NCBI RefSeq assembly: GCF_024713975.1
Contig: NC_091103.1
Span: forward strand, 8,121,001-8,185,000
Length of the DNA stretch: 64,000 nt
From: Paralichthys olivaceus
Taxonomy: Eukaryota > Chordata > Actinopteri > Pleuronectiformes > Paralichthyidae
Direction: 5' to 3'
A program made the translations under genes and the position numbers. Below the pieces are notes generated by a model, which saw only the letters and a list, made by a program, of their open reading frames with translations, did no database searches and was not told the origin of the DNA. Positions 1 to 12,600 of this stretch are shown piece after piece (the first letter of the stretch is position 1; each line of letters opens with the position of its first letter).

Positions 1-3000
1 GAGGAGGTCATGCTCAGTTCATCACAGGAACTGACAAGATGCAACCCAAAGTAAGATATGGCAAAGCTGTTGAGTTACAAACTGTTGAAACAACTCATTA
101 CAAATCATGGCTTCAGTAAGTTAAAGCTCAAGCCGTTTTCAGACATGATCTCTGGTGGATGTCTGGAGAGTTGGGTACTGCCTCTCTCAGGAGTTTGCCT
201 TTCACACATGAACAATGCAGCAGGAGATTCTCTGCTCAAGCACATTCAAAACAACACAGAAATCTCCAGTGTTCAGGTGATGGGTGGTGCAGCAGGCTGA
301 GGCAGGACATGATGTATAAATCAGCACATCAACACTAATGTTGCTCCTTATCGCCAAAAGCTCTCTTGACATATTTGTCTGTATCTTTCATGGCTCCACT
401 TTTTTATCCTGAAATATTTGTTTTCTTTAATTTTTGCATTTGTCGAGCATTAGAAACAACATCAACAGTCCCACTAGCTTGCAGTGAATCCTGCCGAGGA
501 TCTTCTGCTGCCTGCAGACTTTTTCTAGGGGACTGGCCTGTGAAACTCCACAGATTGTCTGGAGGATCTCTGGAGTTCAGTGCATGTCTGAAAGCAGCTT
601 CAGTTTCTGTTTACTTTTGGAAACTGTATTTTCCCCATCAGGTGATGCAGTCGCTGAGATACGCTCTGCAGCCAACTTTGGTAGACATCTCAGTCACATG
701 GGATTTGCCTCCAGGAGTGTCTGTCACTGTTCTCTCACAACCAATCACAGCCCTTTACCAGGGTCGAAGGTCACTGATTTATGCCCAGATCACCGGACAG
801 GTGGGTGCAGCACCATCCTATAATGAAATACCTCTCTGCTCTGCATATTATTATACATCATTAAATGTTCATCAGTAAGAATACCATGTATAACATTCAA
901 TTCTTAATATTACTCAGAGTTCAGAGGCAGCAGAGGGCTGTGTGACAGTGAAGTACAGCCTGGCAGGTCATCCCTCTCAGAGCCAGCTCCGTTTCCCTCT
1001 CAAACCTGCAGAGGACGTTGGGTACAAATTTTGAGTCATTAAGATAGAATAAATTAACTTGAATAGCTGGAAAATGCACCAAGCTGTACGAAACAGGATG
1101 TTTTTGAATACAAGAAACACTGTTACATGTCGTTAACTCCACTTAGTGACAAAACAAAAGACTTGATGGTATTATTCATCTATAAATTTGAAATGTTTCA
1201 GCACAGTGAGTGACACATTTCTATTTCTATCAATAAAGATTCTTCTTTTTCGTTCCATAGGAATCAAAACTTACAATGGTAACTTTACATCTCTAAAATC
1301 TAGGGTTCATGTTCACCACTGACTTTTTGTGTAGCTCATTAATAAGAAAGTCAAAATGTAGCAGTAATGACATAAATGTTATGTATTTATACTGAAAAGT
1401 AATCTGATGTTTTTAGACCTCATAAGACGTTTTAGCTCCGTGTTCACTCTTCTGTCTGCAGACTAACAGTCCACAGGTTGGGTGCTCGGACTCTGATCCG
1501 CTCCCTAGAGACAGAGGAGAGTGAACACAGAGGACAGCAAGATGAAGGAGTGAAGGGGATGGTGGTGGAGCTCAGTGTCCAATCAGGAGTGAGCAGCTCC
1601 TTCACGGCCTTCATCGCTGTCAACAAAGGCAACAGCGAGCCGATTAAAGGACCTGTGGTGTGCAGATATGTTCCCATACCTAGTAAGGAGTTTTTTCAAA
1701 TAGCAAAGGAAAAACGGATACCAAGGGTTTGATGATTCAAGACGTTTTGACCAGTGTCTATGCTGTTGGTCCTGTGTGTGTTGCCATAATAACGCTATAC
1801 TTCTGTGGTGTTGCCTGTAGTGAGGGGGAGCCCATGTAGGTTAGACTTGAATCTAGCACATCCCCCTATTTTAAGTACACTTTAACTTATTGTGAGTTTT
1901 ATAAATGAGCTCAGAAACCAGTAGTTTACTCACTGTTTTTTATTCACTAATTCTCATGTTGTTCACTCAACCTCAAACTTCTTATTCCTTGAAGAATACA
2001 CGCATCCAATCGGAGGGAAATGTGAGTAATACACACAGACATTGTTTCTATTCAAACAGTAAATTGATGTAAAGATTGAAGAAAACAACACATTTTGTGA
2101 GGTTGGTTTTTGTCTTGACTGCTTTAATTTCTCTTAATCTTAATGCCCTTAGTGCTGGGTGGCGGTAACATGGATTGTCAGCAGTATGACGACTTACCTG
2201 AGGACCTCTGTAAGTACAAGGCTGAATTCAATTCAACTTTATTTGTATAGTACCAAATCACAACATACATTCTTTCAAGTCACTTTACATAGTAAGTTCG
2301 AGACCTTACATACGGGCAAACACTTGGCGACTGTGGAGAGAAAAAACTCCCTCATTAACAGGAAGAAACCTTGAGATCCAGACTCAAATTGAGCATCCAC
2401 CTGTCTCAAGGAAGAGGCTGGAGGAAAAGAGCATAAATATTTATTTATATATAGCATATAATGATATATAGCACCCGTTAATACTAATGATAATGATGAT
2501 ACTGATGATGTTGAGTAGTGTCAGATCAGGAGTCAGAGATAAGGGCTAAAGGGTTGTTCAAAATGAGGCTGCTCTACTATTAACAAAGTCCTCATGAATG
2601 GGAGCTGCACATAAAACACATCTGTGTACTTAAAATGCAAAAGAACCATTTGTTTCTCATATATATTTTGTTCACCAGCTGAGAAATGTACATCTTGATT
2701 TGTCATTGTCCCGCATTAAAGAGCTATGTCATTGTGCTGGGTGACATCTTGCCTCACCATTAGAGTGATGGCCAGTGGATTTATTGTCACACCACTCTGC
2801 TCTCCCAGTAGCTTGTAAGAAGGGAGCAAGTTCTCAAGCAAAGTCTGGCGGCTTTTTTCCTGGTATCAAGAAGAATTTCCAAGCTGTGGGGAAACCAAAA
2901 AAATCTTCGCTGGGAATGAGAGCTGCCCCCCATCAGGCTCCAAGACAGGATGGGATGTCCAGCTCCATGTATGATTCAACTTGTAAGTAGACCAAACCTG

Positions 3001-3910
3001 CCAAACCTCCATTAATGATGTATTTTGTTCTTATTTACTCTGCCTTCATCAGACTGGTATCCCTGTAGTAGCCTCTAGTGAGTAGACTAATGCATTTTGT
3101 AGTCTTTTGTAGGCATTTTTGATCAGGCAGAAACAAGTGAATCATTACCTACAGCAAGGGGGTTATGTTTTGGTCTGTCTTCTCCTGGAACATTAAGAGA
3201 TGTTTTTCAACACTAATTCATGGATCTTGATGGAGATATGAAAGCCTCAATGATTAAGTGATGTAGCTATGGGATAAATGGATAGATGTTCGTATTCTTT
3301 TTTTCTTCAGACTCAAGTCTTGGAGAAAATGACTGCACCCTATCCATACAGCCACCCAGAGACCCTTTGCTGCAGCTGGTGTCCCTGCAGAAGGCATCTG
3401 GCTGCTGGTTGCTTGATCCGGATCTGGCTGCTGTACTGGGAAAGACCAGCGAGGAGGTGGAGAACACAAAGCCTCCATTGGTGTGTTATTATCAAAAATT
3501 ATGACACAAATGAATAAGGGGTTCTTGTTTTAAAATTATGCAGTGATATCATATAAAGTTGTTCATTTGAAAGTGATTATTTTTAAAATATATATTTGCT
3601 GAATTAGGTGAACCAGGCAGTGTGGGCCACCATTCTGGCTCTGATCTGGCTTCATGGCTTCAAGATGGATGCAAAGGAAGAGTGGGAGCTTCTGGCTATG
3701 AAGGCTGTGTCCTGGCTTCGTGCTCAGAACGGTAATGATCATAATATTAAGAGCTAATCTGTTGTTTTTAACAATGCATGCCAGGTAACATTAGCTCCTG
3801 ATGATTTGTATTGTGTTTTTCTTTGTTTTTTTCCAGCACCATCAAAGTGTGTGGAAGCTGGAAACACACTGTTGGGTTGCAATGTGCAGAAAGATGCCCT
3901 GGGGCTCTAA
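1..3910 (+). CDS. vwa5a: vwa5a-like copy 1 (von Willebrand factor A domain-containing 5A), 3' half only
   Basis: Ten coding exons are visible, the first cut by the window edge: 1-50, 642-800, 918-1021, 1462-1682, 1995-2021, 2153-2209, 2809-2982, 3311-3480, 3608-3731, 3837-3910 (TAA stop). All have GT-AG borders and phases that join without a break, giving about 385 C-terminal residues. The first exon ends in the VWA-domain piece GGHAQFITGTDKMQPK. Later exons encode the post-VWA beta-rich region (SSFTAFIAVNKG), a linker containing YDDLPEDL, and the conserved C-terminal module (VWATILALIWLH, EWELLAMKAVSWLRAQ). The family is known as VWA5A/LOH11CR2A/BCSC-1, a human tumour-suppressor candidate of poorly defined biochemical role. 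The VIT and MIDAS parts lie off-window. The exons at 642-1682 differ visibly from the other copies, while everything from about 2,637 onward is nearly identical to copy 2. Confidence 0.9.
2223..2460. repeat. Dispersed teleost repeat (ACTTTATTTGTATAGTACCA family)
   Basis: It opens with TTCAATTCAACTTTATTTGT and continues through CACTTGGCGACTGTGGAGAG and AACAGGAAGAAACCTTGAG, landmarks I recall from a widespread fish repeat. It is inserted in a copy 1 intron, upstream of the duplicated unit, and is not present in copies 2 or 3. Confidence 0.65.
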
Positions 3911-3990
3911 GGATTTAATTCAACTGCAGTTTAACTCTTTTGTATTGCTGCGCATTTTACAGCATTTATTTTGTCTAACTTCAACCCAAC

Positions 3991-3996
3991 AATAAA
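3991..3996 (+). terminator. Polyadenylation signal of vwa5a-like copy 1
   Basis: AATAAA lies 81 bases after the TAA stop of copy 1. The identical signal sits at the same distance after copy 2, which supports its use as the 3' end of both transcripts. Confidence 0.7.
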
Positions 3997-4036
3997 GTCT
4001 TGTTCTATCACGTTTTTCGTTTTCATTTGATGTTAC

Positions 4037-4200
4037 CCCTGCAATGGAGGTTATGTTTTCACCCGTCTGTTTGTTGTTTTGTAAGCAAGATTATGCAAAA
4101 ACTAATGGAAATAGTATCAAGATACTTGGTGGAAGTGTAATGTATGGGTCATGGAAGAACCTTTCCCTTTTAGTGTGGATCTAGGACTTTTTTTCACTTT
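4037..4200. repeat. Dispersed repeat, short teleost type (copy at 33785-33960)
   Basis: The segment begins with a variant of TGCAATGGAGGTTATGTTTT and continues through a block resembling TACTTGGTGGAAG and GTGTGGATCTAGGACTTTTT. A related segment lies at 33785-33960 in the guanylyl cyclase gene, so this is a dispersed element rather than gene-specific sequence. It is copied with the 11-kb unit to about 15,096-15,260. Confidence 0.55.
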
Positions 4201-4239
4201 CTTTAACGGTACTTTTTTTTTTTTACATTTACCCAGATT

Positions 4240-4674
4240 TTGCAGGGAATCATTTATTTTGTCTGCAGAATTGGGTCCGGACTTTCTCCAGATTTCGCAA
4301 GATCACTTGTTTTTGTTTATTGCACATCGACACTTGTGTCAGCTCTTCTCACCAAAAGCTCACTTAATATTTTTGAAGGTGTCTTCTACTTGTACGGCAC
4401 CGCTTTTTCATTATCGTGCCCACTCGATCCTGATGAATCCTGCGGAGGATCCCCTGCTGTGATCTCTCATCTGGTCCCCCGGACTTTCTGCAGACTTTTT
4501 AGGGGACTGACCAGAGAAAATTCTTTGAAAGTCTGGAGGCTCTCACTAAGACATATGTTCACACATACAGCCCCTGCGGAGAAAGTCCCGAGGATCTCCA
4601 GAGCTCAGCATAACAGCGAAGAGCAGCACATTCAGAGAGTGTGTTCATTCCTGTCCTCCACCACTAGGCAGTGA
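4240..4674 (+). repeat. Dispersed repeat with an incidental 144-codon open frame, upstream of copy 2
   Basis: Parts of this block recur in diverged form at about 300-600 (intron of copy 1) and 58070-58460, and exactly at 15299-15733 through the tandem duplication. Shared landmarks are a GATGAATCCTGCGGAGGAT-like stretch, CTGCAGACTTTTTAGGGGAC, and an ending on GAGGATCTCCAGAGCTCAG. The 144-codon frame has no recognisable domain and the diverged copies do not preserve it, so I treat it as a repeat and not a gene. Confidence 0.55.
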
Positions 4675-4703
4675 TGGCGTGCATGTGTGACAGGTGAGAT
4701 ATA

Positions 4704-4716
4704 GAAAGTGAAAGTG
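4704..4716 (+). promoter_or_regulatory. IRF/ISRE-like element in copy 2 promoter
   Basis: GAAAGTGAAAGTG matches the GAAANNGAAA core bound by interferon regulatory factors. It lies about 215 bases upstream of the predicted non-coding first exon's donor (4933). The same sequence is at 15763-15775 upstream of copy 3. Function is inferred from the motif and position only. Confidence 0.35.
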
Positions 4717-4814
4717 CTGCCATGTCACGGACTGTCCTTATGTAGTCTGTGCTTCTGCTCTGATAACACGCGCAGCCACACCTTTCTGAACAGAGCCCCA
4801 ATATCAACTTCAAG

Positions 4815-4932
4815 CTCTGCAGTCATAACCTCGAACGCACCAGCAGGCGTGACTGGCACTTTTCTCTCGCTGCTTTCGAGACAAGACTTTTCCTCGTTTC
4901 ACACGTTTGTCTGCACATCCAACACTGAGCAG
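4815..4932 (+). other. Predicted 5' non-coding exon region and promoter of vwa5a-like copy 2
   Basis: The strong donor CTGAGCAG|GTAAAC at 4932/4933 and the acceptor TTTCACAG at 6610, just before the ATG exon, indicate a non-coding first exon ending at 4932. Its 5' end cannot be fixed. The equivalent donor for copy 3 is at 16008/16009. The sequence is locally richer in G+C than its surroundings. Copy 2 lacks a 17-base block, present in copy 3, that contains a CTCCGCCC GC box. Confidence 0.45.
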
Positions 4933-5756
4933 GTAAACTGCTGCTTCTTCTCCGGATTTATACATTTGTAGATTTAGATTTACGCGTGTAGTACAGAATG
5001 ACGCAGATACATGACAATAACGCAATTTACGGAGTTGTAGACGTCACACTGGAGCTGGAGACGAATGTCAGTGGTAAAATATATCGCTGCAATGTGGCGT
5101 TTACAAAAACCCGATGCCTTTTCCCACTTCTTTTACGATCCGGAACTTCCCATCAGACTGGTGATGCATTCAAGTGTCTCTGTGACTGCTCCACCTAACG
5201 TCACGAAACTGGACATGGCGACTGTGACACGATGGACGAAGTGTAACTGATTGTGAATTCAGTTTTATTTGTTGAATTGCGCAGCAAAGTTAATTGTAGC
5301 TGAGTAGACTATTAAAAAAGATCCCACTGTCCTTCCTTTTTAACATGGAGGAGCTCCTATGTTGCCAAACCCACCAAACTCCATTAAAAAAAGTTGCAAT
5401 TCAATCATTATAAATACAATTAATTCAAAGTCTAACTCGAAGTAATGAGGATTTATTTCGACGAAACTGTAATGGATTATTGCTGAAACTGTGGAAAGAC
5501 GACCAAGGATGGTTTGAGTAAGTTTTATTCAATTTCTGTCGACTTAATACTAATTGTGTTTTACGATGATTAAATTACTGTTTCTTTAAATGAGTTTTTT
5601 AAACTTTGGCTAGTGTCAGAAAACTGAGTGAGTCGCTAGATGCACAAGACAAACGTGGTGTTTAACTTGCCCAGCAGCTGCCTGTTCACTCTACACATGC
5701 CACAAAATCAATCAACTGTTTTGTGTGATAATGTTATTTAATGTAATCTTTTTAAA

Positions 5757-5920
5757 AGTTCAGTGTGTTAAATTTAGTGACATCTAGTGGTGAAGTTGCA
5801 CGTTGCAGGTGAATAGCCGTCACCTCGCCCTCCCTTTCCAAACATGACAGAGAACCTGTGGCAGCCTTCAGTTGTCATAAAACTCAAGAGGTGTTTAGTT
5901 TGTTTAAAAAGCATGGCGGC
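5757..5920. repeat. Dispersed teleost repeat (TAGTGACATCTAGTGG family)
   Basis: The segment runs from TTCAGTGTGTTAAATTTAGT through GACAGAGAACCTGTGGCAGC to the GGTGTTTAGTTTG block. A clear relative lies at 42595-42720, and the duplicate of this copy is at about 16838-16985. I recognise the pattern as a common percomorph dispersed element but cannot name its class from the sequence alone. Confidence 0.6.
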
Positions 5921-6615
5921 CTCCATGGAGAGGACCTGCTGCCTGATGGAAATATGGCCCAAGAATTGCAATGTGCCTCAACCGGTTGGGTAAGAGGACA
6001 AATATAGGGGAGAGAGGAGAGGTGGGTGGAGAGGGAGGAGGGGGAGGGGGGAAGACACAAGACAGGCAGAGACAAGCTGCAGTTGTGTAACAGTCATATA
6101 ACTGGTTGTTATAATGAAACTCATAATAGAGATGCTTATAGATGTAACAATGGTATTAGTATAAGCATCAGTTATTATTATGTTTTTTATAATCATGATA
6201 ATAACATAGCGTCAGATGTGGACCCTTTAGCTCTGGAGTCAGAGAGACCTGCAGAGTCAGAGAGATAGGGTAACACAAACTTTGGAAGTTAAACACATGA
6301 AGTAATGTGATAAAAACACACAGGGCCCAGAGTAGAGACGTGCTCAGTACATGATGGGAGTTCCCCCAGCAGTATAGTAGCAGTATAACTAAGGGATGGC
6401 TCAATCAGCTTTAAATAGTAGCTTCTAATGTGAACTTGTCAAATGTTTAATTTTGTCAAATACAAACTGCATGTCCAATGTCTCATAGTGGTTATAACCA
6501 TAATTGCAATAAAATGTTTTTGATGACATCCATGTTAAGATATTCACTTCATAACACATGCAATGCAAAACATCATAAGTCCTTAAATGTGCTTGTTAAT
6601 TGTTTCACAGATACA

Positions 6616-9600
6616 ATGGAGTGCTGTGGACTACTTACTGCCGAGAAGGAACCAGGTACAGAGCGTTAATGTAATGTAGATAATAGAATCCTGTTTTTCA
6701 CTTTATTAGACAGACGCTTGTTTAATATGGATATAAAAGAATGAAATGAGATGTTCTGAGGCTGGCCTCACCGACGCTAAAGTAGCCACTTTTAGCACCT
6801 GCGCTCGGCTCACACACGCCCTCTTCAGTTCTGGCTCTCTCCTGATCCACACTTCCCTTCGCAGATTTAAGCCACGACAGTAGTTTATTTGTTCTCTTCA
6901 TTGTTAACCACTTCCACCTCTTCCCATCACAGCCTGTAGGCTACCAGCGGCGGATAACAGTCAATATCAGTTGGAATGCTACGTACAGCTACCCAGAAGC
7001 ACTTGCAAACTTTTTTAAAGTATTAACTTAATTTGTATCTCCTTGCGTTTTCTTTTCATCGGTTGTTAAGATATTTTCTTCTATTCTCATATGTTGGATA
7101 GTATTTCATGTTTTAAATTTATTTTATTTTATTTATATTTAATCAAGTGATTCTTTTGCGTACTACTAGAGGGAGCCCGTACCACACTTTGAGAATCACT
7201 GCTCTAAATAATACATAAAAGTCCTCAAGTCGTCTGAATATTGTTTTCGTTTCTTGCTCAGTTCCCCTGAAGAGCATTGAGGTGGAGCTGGAGGTGAGGG
7301 ACCATGTGGCGACAGTGGTCTCCACTCTGAGCTACGAGAACAAGGAGGACAAACCTCTGGAGGCTGTTTTTGTCTTCCCTCTGCCTGGAGACGCTGCTGT
7401 CTGTCACTTCAGTGCTCAGATTGGACAGACACAGATTATAGCTGTGGTTAAGGAGAAACAGCAGGTTAGCTGGACAGTGACGTCTCACTCACTGTGATGG
7501 ATCTTAAAGAACACAGATCTTAAAGTAAAACACAGAGAATGTTGCTCACGTGTGTCGTCTGTGTCTTCAGGCTCATGAGGAGTATGATGATGCGCTGAGC
7601 TCCGGTCAGCAGGCCTTCCTGTTAGAGGAGAGCGAGCAGAGTCCAGATATATTCACTCTGAGTGTGGGCAGTCTGCCTCCAGGAGAGAGCGCCTCCGTCA
7701 GGCTGGAGTACGTCACTGAGCTGGCTGTGCAGGCGGATGACGGGCTGAGGTTTTGTCTGCCTGCTGTGCTCAACCCTCGCTACCAACCTCAAGGTAGGAG
7801 GGCCAGCTAGAACGTTTTGGTTTGGTGCACACCAAACTGCGTCTTGTTTGTCACTGTGTTAGTGTCAAGTACCAAGTGCACCAGAAATTACTGTTACCTA
7901 GCAACTACATAATGTAACCAAAGTATATGAACAGTACTAAAACTAAGTTATAATGTTGTCATATCACAGTTATCAATCATACAGCAACCAAAAAGATCCT
8001 CAGGTTTTTATGACAGCAGACATTGGAAACACAGAGGTGCCAAAATGAAAATGAACCAACCTACCATGCTAAATAATCTCAGATTTTTGAGCTTGAATTT
8101 AATATAAAAGAAATGGAAATCATGATATGGCAAACATCCAGCTGAAGTTGTAGAGCCAGTCACTGATCCTAATTTGCAAGCTAAAGCTTAGCACTGGTAA
8201 CTGCTCATGGTTCTGCATGTTTCATGTTGTAAGCCACCAGCTTCACACACCCTTCCAACTCATTCAAGCTCCAGTCATCCCCTGAGAGTTCTGGTGGCTA
8301 GCTAGCATGTTAATAAGATGAAGAATAGAAATGAGATAATGTTTTAGGCAGCGAAATGATTGTTTGAGAAAAAAGAGGCTCTTACTCTAAGAAGTATGTT
8401 TAACTCTGTTGTCCATTGACAGTTAAAATAGAGAAACCAAGATGTGGTCATTCCTACCTGACATCTGTCATGTATATTTCAATGTATTTATCTTTATTTA
8501 CAATATAATTGTTTATTTACAAATGTTAAATTCTGTTAACTATTTGGTGTGGCTCCTGCATTTGTGCTGTGGCACATTAAGCTGACATAGCACAAATGCA
8601 GCAAACTGCAGTCAAATCAATACCCTGACTGTCCTCCCCAACCTTGCCTCACTTTGTACTATTTTTCCAAATTCTTTTTACCTCAGACACATAAGAGAGT
8701 TCCTAATAAATCATAAGAGTAAGAGTGGACCATGAGAGGAGGTGCAGAAACTGCATGCTCACCCCTCAACTTTCCTCCCAGGTGTAGGACCAGAAGTGCG
8801 CCTCACTTCTCCTCTTTTGGCCAAGGTTGCTCAGTCTATTCTCACTTGAACAGCGTTCTTGAATTGATTTTAGTCTGATCCCTTGTCTGGGACCAGTTTA
8901 CCCTAAGAAACCCCTTGAGTAGTTGCATAACCTCTGAAAACGCAGCTCCCAAAAAAGTAAAACTTTATTGAGCCCCTGAGATACAGGGTATAGACTGGAA
9001 TATGTCAATTCCCCTGATCATAGGGAGGCTGAGTTCATCCTGAGATGCAGTGTGAGAAGCTCAGACATCAGTTTAAAGTTGCTGCTTCAGGACAACGAAA
9101 GGAGCCAGTTGAGTTTCTTTAAGCATCTGATCTCCCAACTGTGAAGAGACCCAGCAGCAATCATGCTGGAGTGTATACACCATCTTGCCTGGGAACACCT
9201 CAGGATCCTTTAAGAGCAGCTGAAGAAGGTAGCCTGGAGAAGGATATCAACCTTTATTATTTGCTCCTTGAAAAATACAGTGTTGGTATATTTCTGTGCA
9301 TCAGAGGTCCTTCGGCTCATTGTTGCCTTTGTTGACAGCAATGAAGGCTGTAAAGGAACTGCTCACTCCTATTGTTTACAGGTAGTGGAGGTGCCAGTGT
9401 GCAGGTGACCTCTGTTCCAGCCTCTCTGGTTCCCTACAGTCTGTCTTTTTCTGTCCGAGTGTCGTCTCCTCGTCCAGTCTCTAAAGTAGAGTCCAGCTCC
9501 TCTCTGGAGCCTCTCCAGTACCTCAACACGGAGCAGACCCAGGCCACGGTAGGTAGACTGCTCCCATGTCTGCTGTGTGTGGTTGTTCCTCAGCACTGAG

Positions 9601-12600
9601 AGCTACGTATATAACTGTGTTGATATTTATGAGTGTGCTTTGTGAACTGCAGGTCAAGTTGGCTGCAGGACACAAGTTTGACAGAGATGTTGAGCTGCTG
9701 ATTTATTACAAAGATGCTCACCAGCCCACTGCTGTGGTGGAGGCAGGACAGGCCTCTGCTGAACCTGGTGAGTGAAAACTAGTCAGGTTGTTATTGCCCG
9801 ACATTGGGAGTTGTTCATCGTCATCATCAGACACGTTGGAATAAATGATGTTTCAGGGAGTCTGATGGGTGACCCAGTCGTGATGCTGAGCCTGTACCCT
9901 GAGTTCCCCCAGTCTGTGATGTCTTCACTCGCCTCATGTGGAGAGTTCGTGCTCCTACTGGATCGATCTGGGAGTATGGGTTGTCCGATGAGTGGCGGCA
10001 AGCAAACGGAAACTCGAATTGCCAGTGCAAGGGTATTCAGCAAGTTTAACTCTATCATCAAACCTTTCATAGTGACTCTCACACAGTTTTCTTTACCATC
10101 TTGTCTCTGCTTTCCTCAGGATACTCTAATGCTCCTGTTGAAGAGCTTACCAATGGGCTGCTACTTCAACATCTACAGTTTTGGCTCGAGCTTTCAACAC
10201 ATCTTCCCGTAAGTCACCTCACATCCACACAACAGATCTCTTCCTGTCCTTGTTGTTAATGCTTGTGAATGTGTGTTTGCATGTGTACATGTATGTGTGT
10301 GATGGCAGTAAGAGTGTGGAGTACAGTGAGAAGAGCTTAGAAGAGGCTCTGAAGACAGTCCAAGCGATGCAGGCGGATCTGGGAGGAACAGAGATCATTG
10401 AACCCCTCAAACACATTTACAGCCAGCCCTGCATTCCCAATCAACCTAGACAAGTAATACACACATACACACACAAACATACTTAAACACACACATGAAG
10501 TAAGCAGTTGTACGAGAATCAGTCTCTACCTAATTGAACGACACCAGTGGCTCAGCTCCCTCTCCACCATAAGAATCAACCACATACATTACAGCTGATG
10601 CAGCACTGATCTGCATGCCTATTTCAAGAACATGATCTCAAGATAATTGATCTCCCCCATCTGGGGCTGTGACTTGCTAAAATAGAGCATTCCGTCATGT
10701 CCTGGTCTAGAACAGTCAGTGTTATGTAGGTTCACACTTCAAAAGAGCAGAACAGTGGTAAAGAATATACAGTATATGGAGACTGTGTGTGCAGTGATAC
10801 TGGGTAATGTCACTGGCCTATTTAGAGCGAGCAATGGACTTGAAACTATAGATTTAACAGACAGGTTTAAGTGGTCTGTATTTATGTAGCACTTTTCTCA
10901 TCTTGATGATGACGACTCAAAGCACTTTACAGTACACAAGTCCATCTCCCATTCACACACAAATTCATACAGTGCATCTATGTCCCAAGTACAGTCTTGA
11001 GCATGTTGCAATGGTGCGTTAGAAGCTTACAGTTACCACATCTTTCTCATTGTTCTTCTTTCTCATTGTTCTTACTGGATGTCATGTTACTGGGTGAGCT
11101 GGTATGTACAGTAACTCCTGTCAAAACTCTCCTCCTCAGCTTTTTGTCTTCACTGACGGAGAGGTGTGCAATACCAAAGAAGTGATCAATCTGGTGAAGA
11201 AGAATTCAGGTTCCCACAGGTGAAACCACAGAGTCCTGCTCACAGTGTGTCCCATGTTGTAGTGCTGTCTGTAAACCTCTTAACACCTGTGTTGTAGGTG
11301 TTTCTCTTTTGGCATCGGGGAAGGGGCCAGCTCTGCTCTTATCAATGGGTTGGCCAAGGAAGGAGGAGGTCATGCTCAGTTCATCACAGGAAGTGACAGG
11401 ATGCAACCCAAAGTAAGACAAATACCACAGATGGACAGGTTTCAATAAAAATCTACTCTTACTAAAGTCGTTCTTATGTCTTAATTCTTTATATTTTCCT
11501 CTCACCAGGTGATGCAGTCACTGAAATTTTCTCTCCAGCCAGCAGTGAAGGACATCTCAGTCAAGTGGGATTTGCCAAATATAGTGTCTGTCACTCTTCT
11601 CTCTCCACCAATCACAGCAATTTTCCAGGGTCAGAGGTCACTGATTTATGCACAGCTCAGCGGACAGGTAGGAGCAGAGAGTCTGAGATCAAATATCAGT
11701 TGCTATGGCCAGAAATTCATCATTGCTATGTCATAAATAATCGATAATTACTCACACTTATATCATACTGCTATCTCATGCTCATATATCATATGTAAAA
11801 GAATTCTACATAGTGATTTTTAAGGATATTATGTAAGGATGCTTTCGTGGTCTTTCATGGTCAGGTGTAAGGGTAAAAAGAATAATAAGTTAGATTTCTT
11901 CATGTAATTGTGAAGATGGGATTGTCTTGTGACACTGATGTTTTCTCAGAGTTCAAATGCAGCAGAGGGCTGTGTGACGGTGAAGTACAGCCTGGCAGGT
12001 CATCCCTCTGAGAACAAGCTCCACTTCACTCTCAAACCTGCAGAGGACACTGGGTAAAAAAGCAGCATCACTTTGAATTACATGCTGACTTTACTGTGTG
12101 ATCACCTGTATCCAGGGGTGGGGTCAGGGGGGAACCAACCGCTGAAGTGCCCCTGTCCTGTTACTCTAACAAACTAGTGGTATTTTTCAAGCTCACAGTG
12201 TGCTTGAACAAAATACAAAAAATAAATTTAATGTAGTTAATATGTGGCCTTGCTCAAAACTATAGAGCTAACAGAAAACAATGAATGTCTTAAATGTGCA
12301 GCTTTCTGAATCAGGAATTGTGCAAGGATATTGGGTGTAGAATTGCCCCCTCTGTGTAAATTTATGGCTTCTTAATAGCCCGTGATTTCTCTTTTGGAGA
12401 GTCAGTGATGGACCATCATTCGGTGATTTGGATTTATAGAAATATAAAGTAAGCTTTACTCATGCTGCAACTCTCTGTTCAAACCTGAGAGAGAACTACA
12501 AGCCAGACTCGAACCCGACAGACATTCAATTCAGTTTTTTTTTGTGGGTCCAAACCTGACCCTGAGCCAGATGTTTTCCCTGGGAAACCACACTCCGGTT

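Noticed and set aside
4998-5250. Short ATG-initiated frames between the copy 2 promoter and its ATG exon (and duplicates at 16074-16326)
   Set aside because: They lie in the first intron, are not spliced into the VIT frame, and resemble no protein. Their conservation is explained by the recent duplication.
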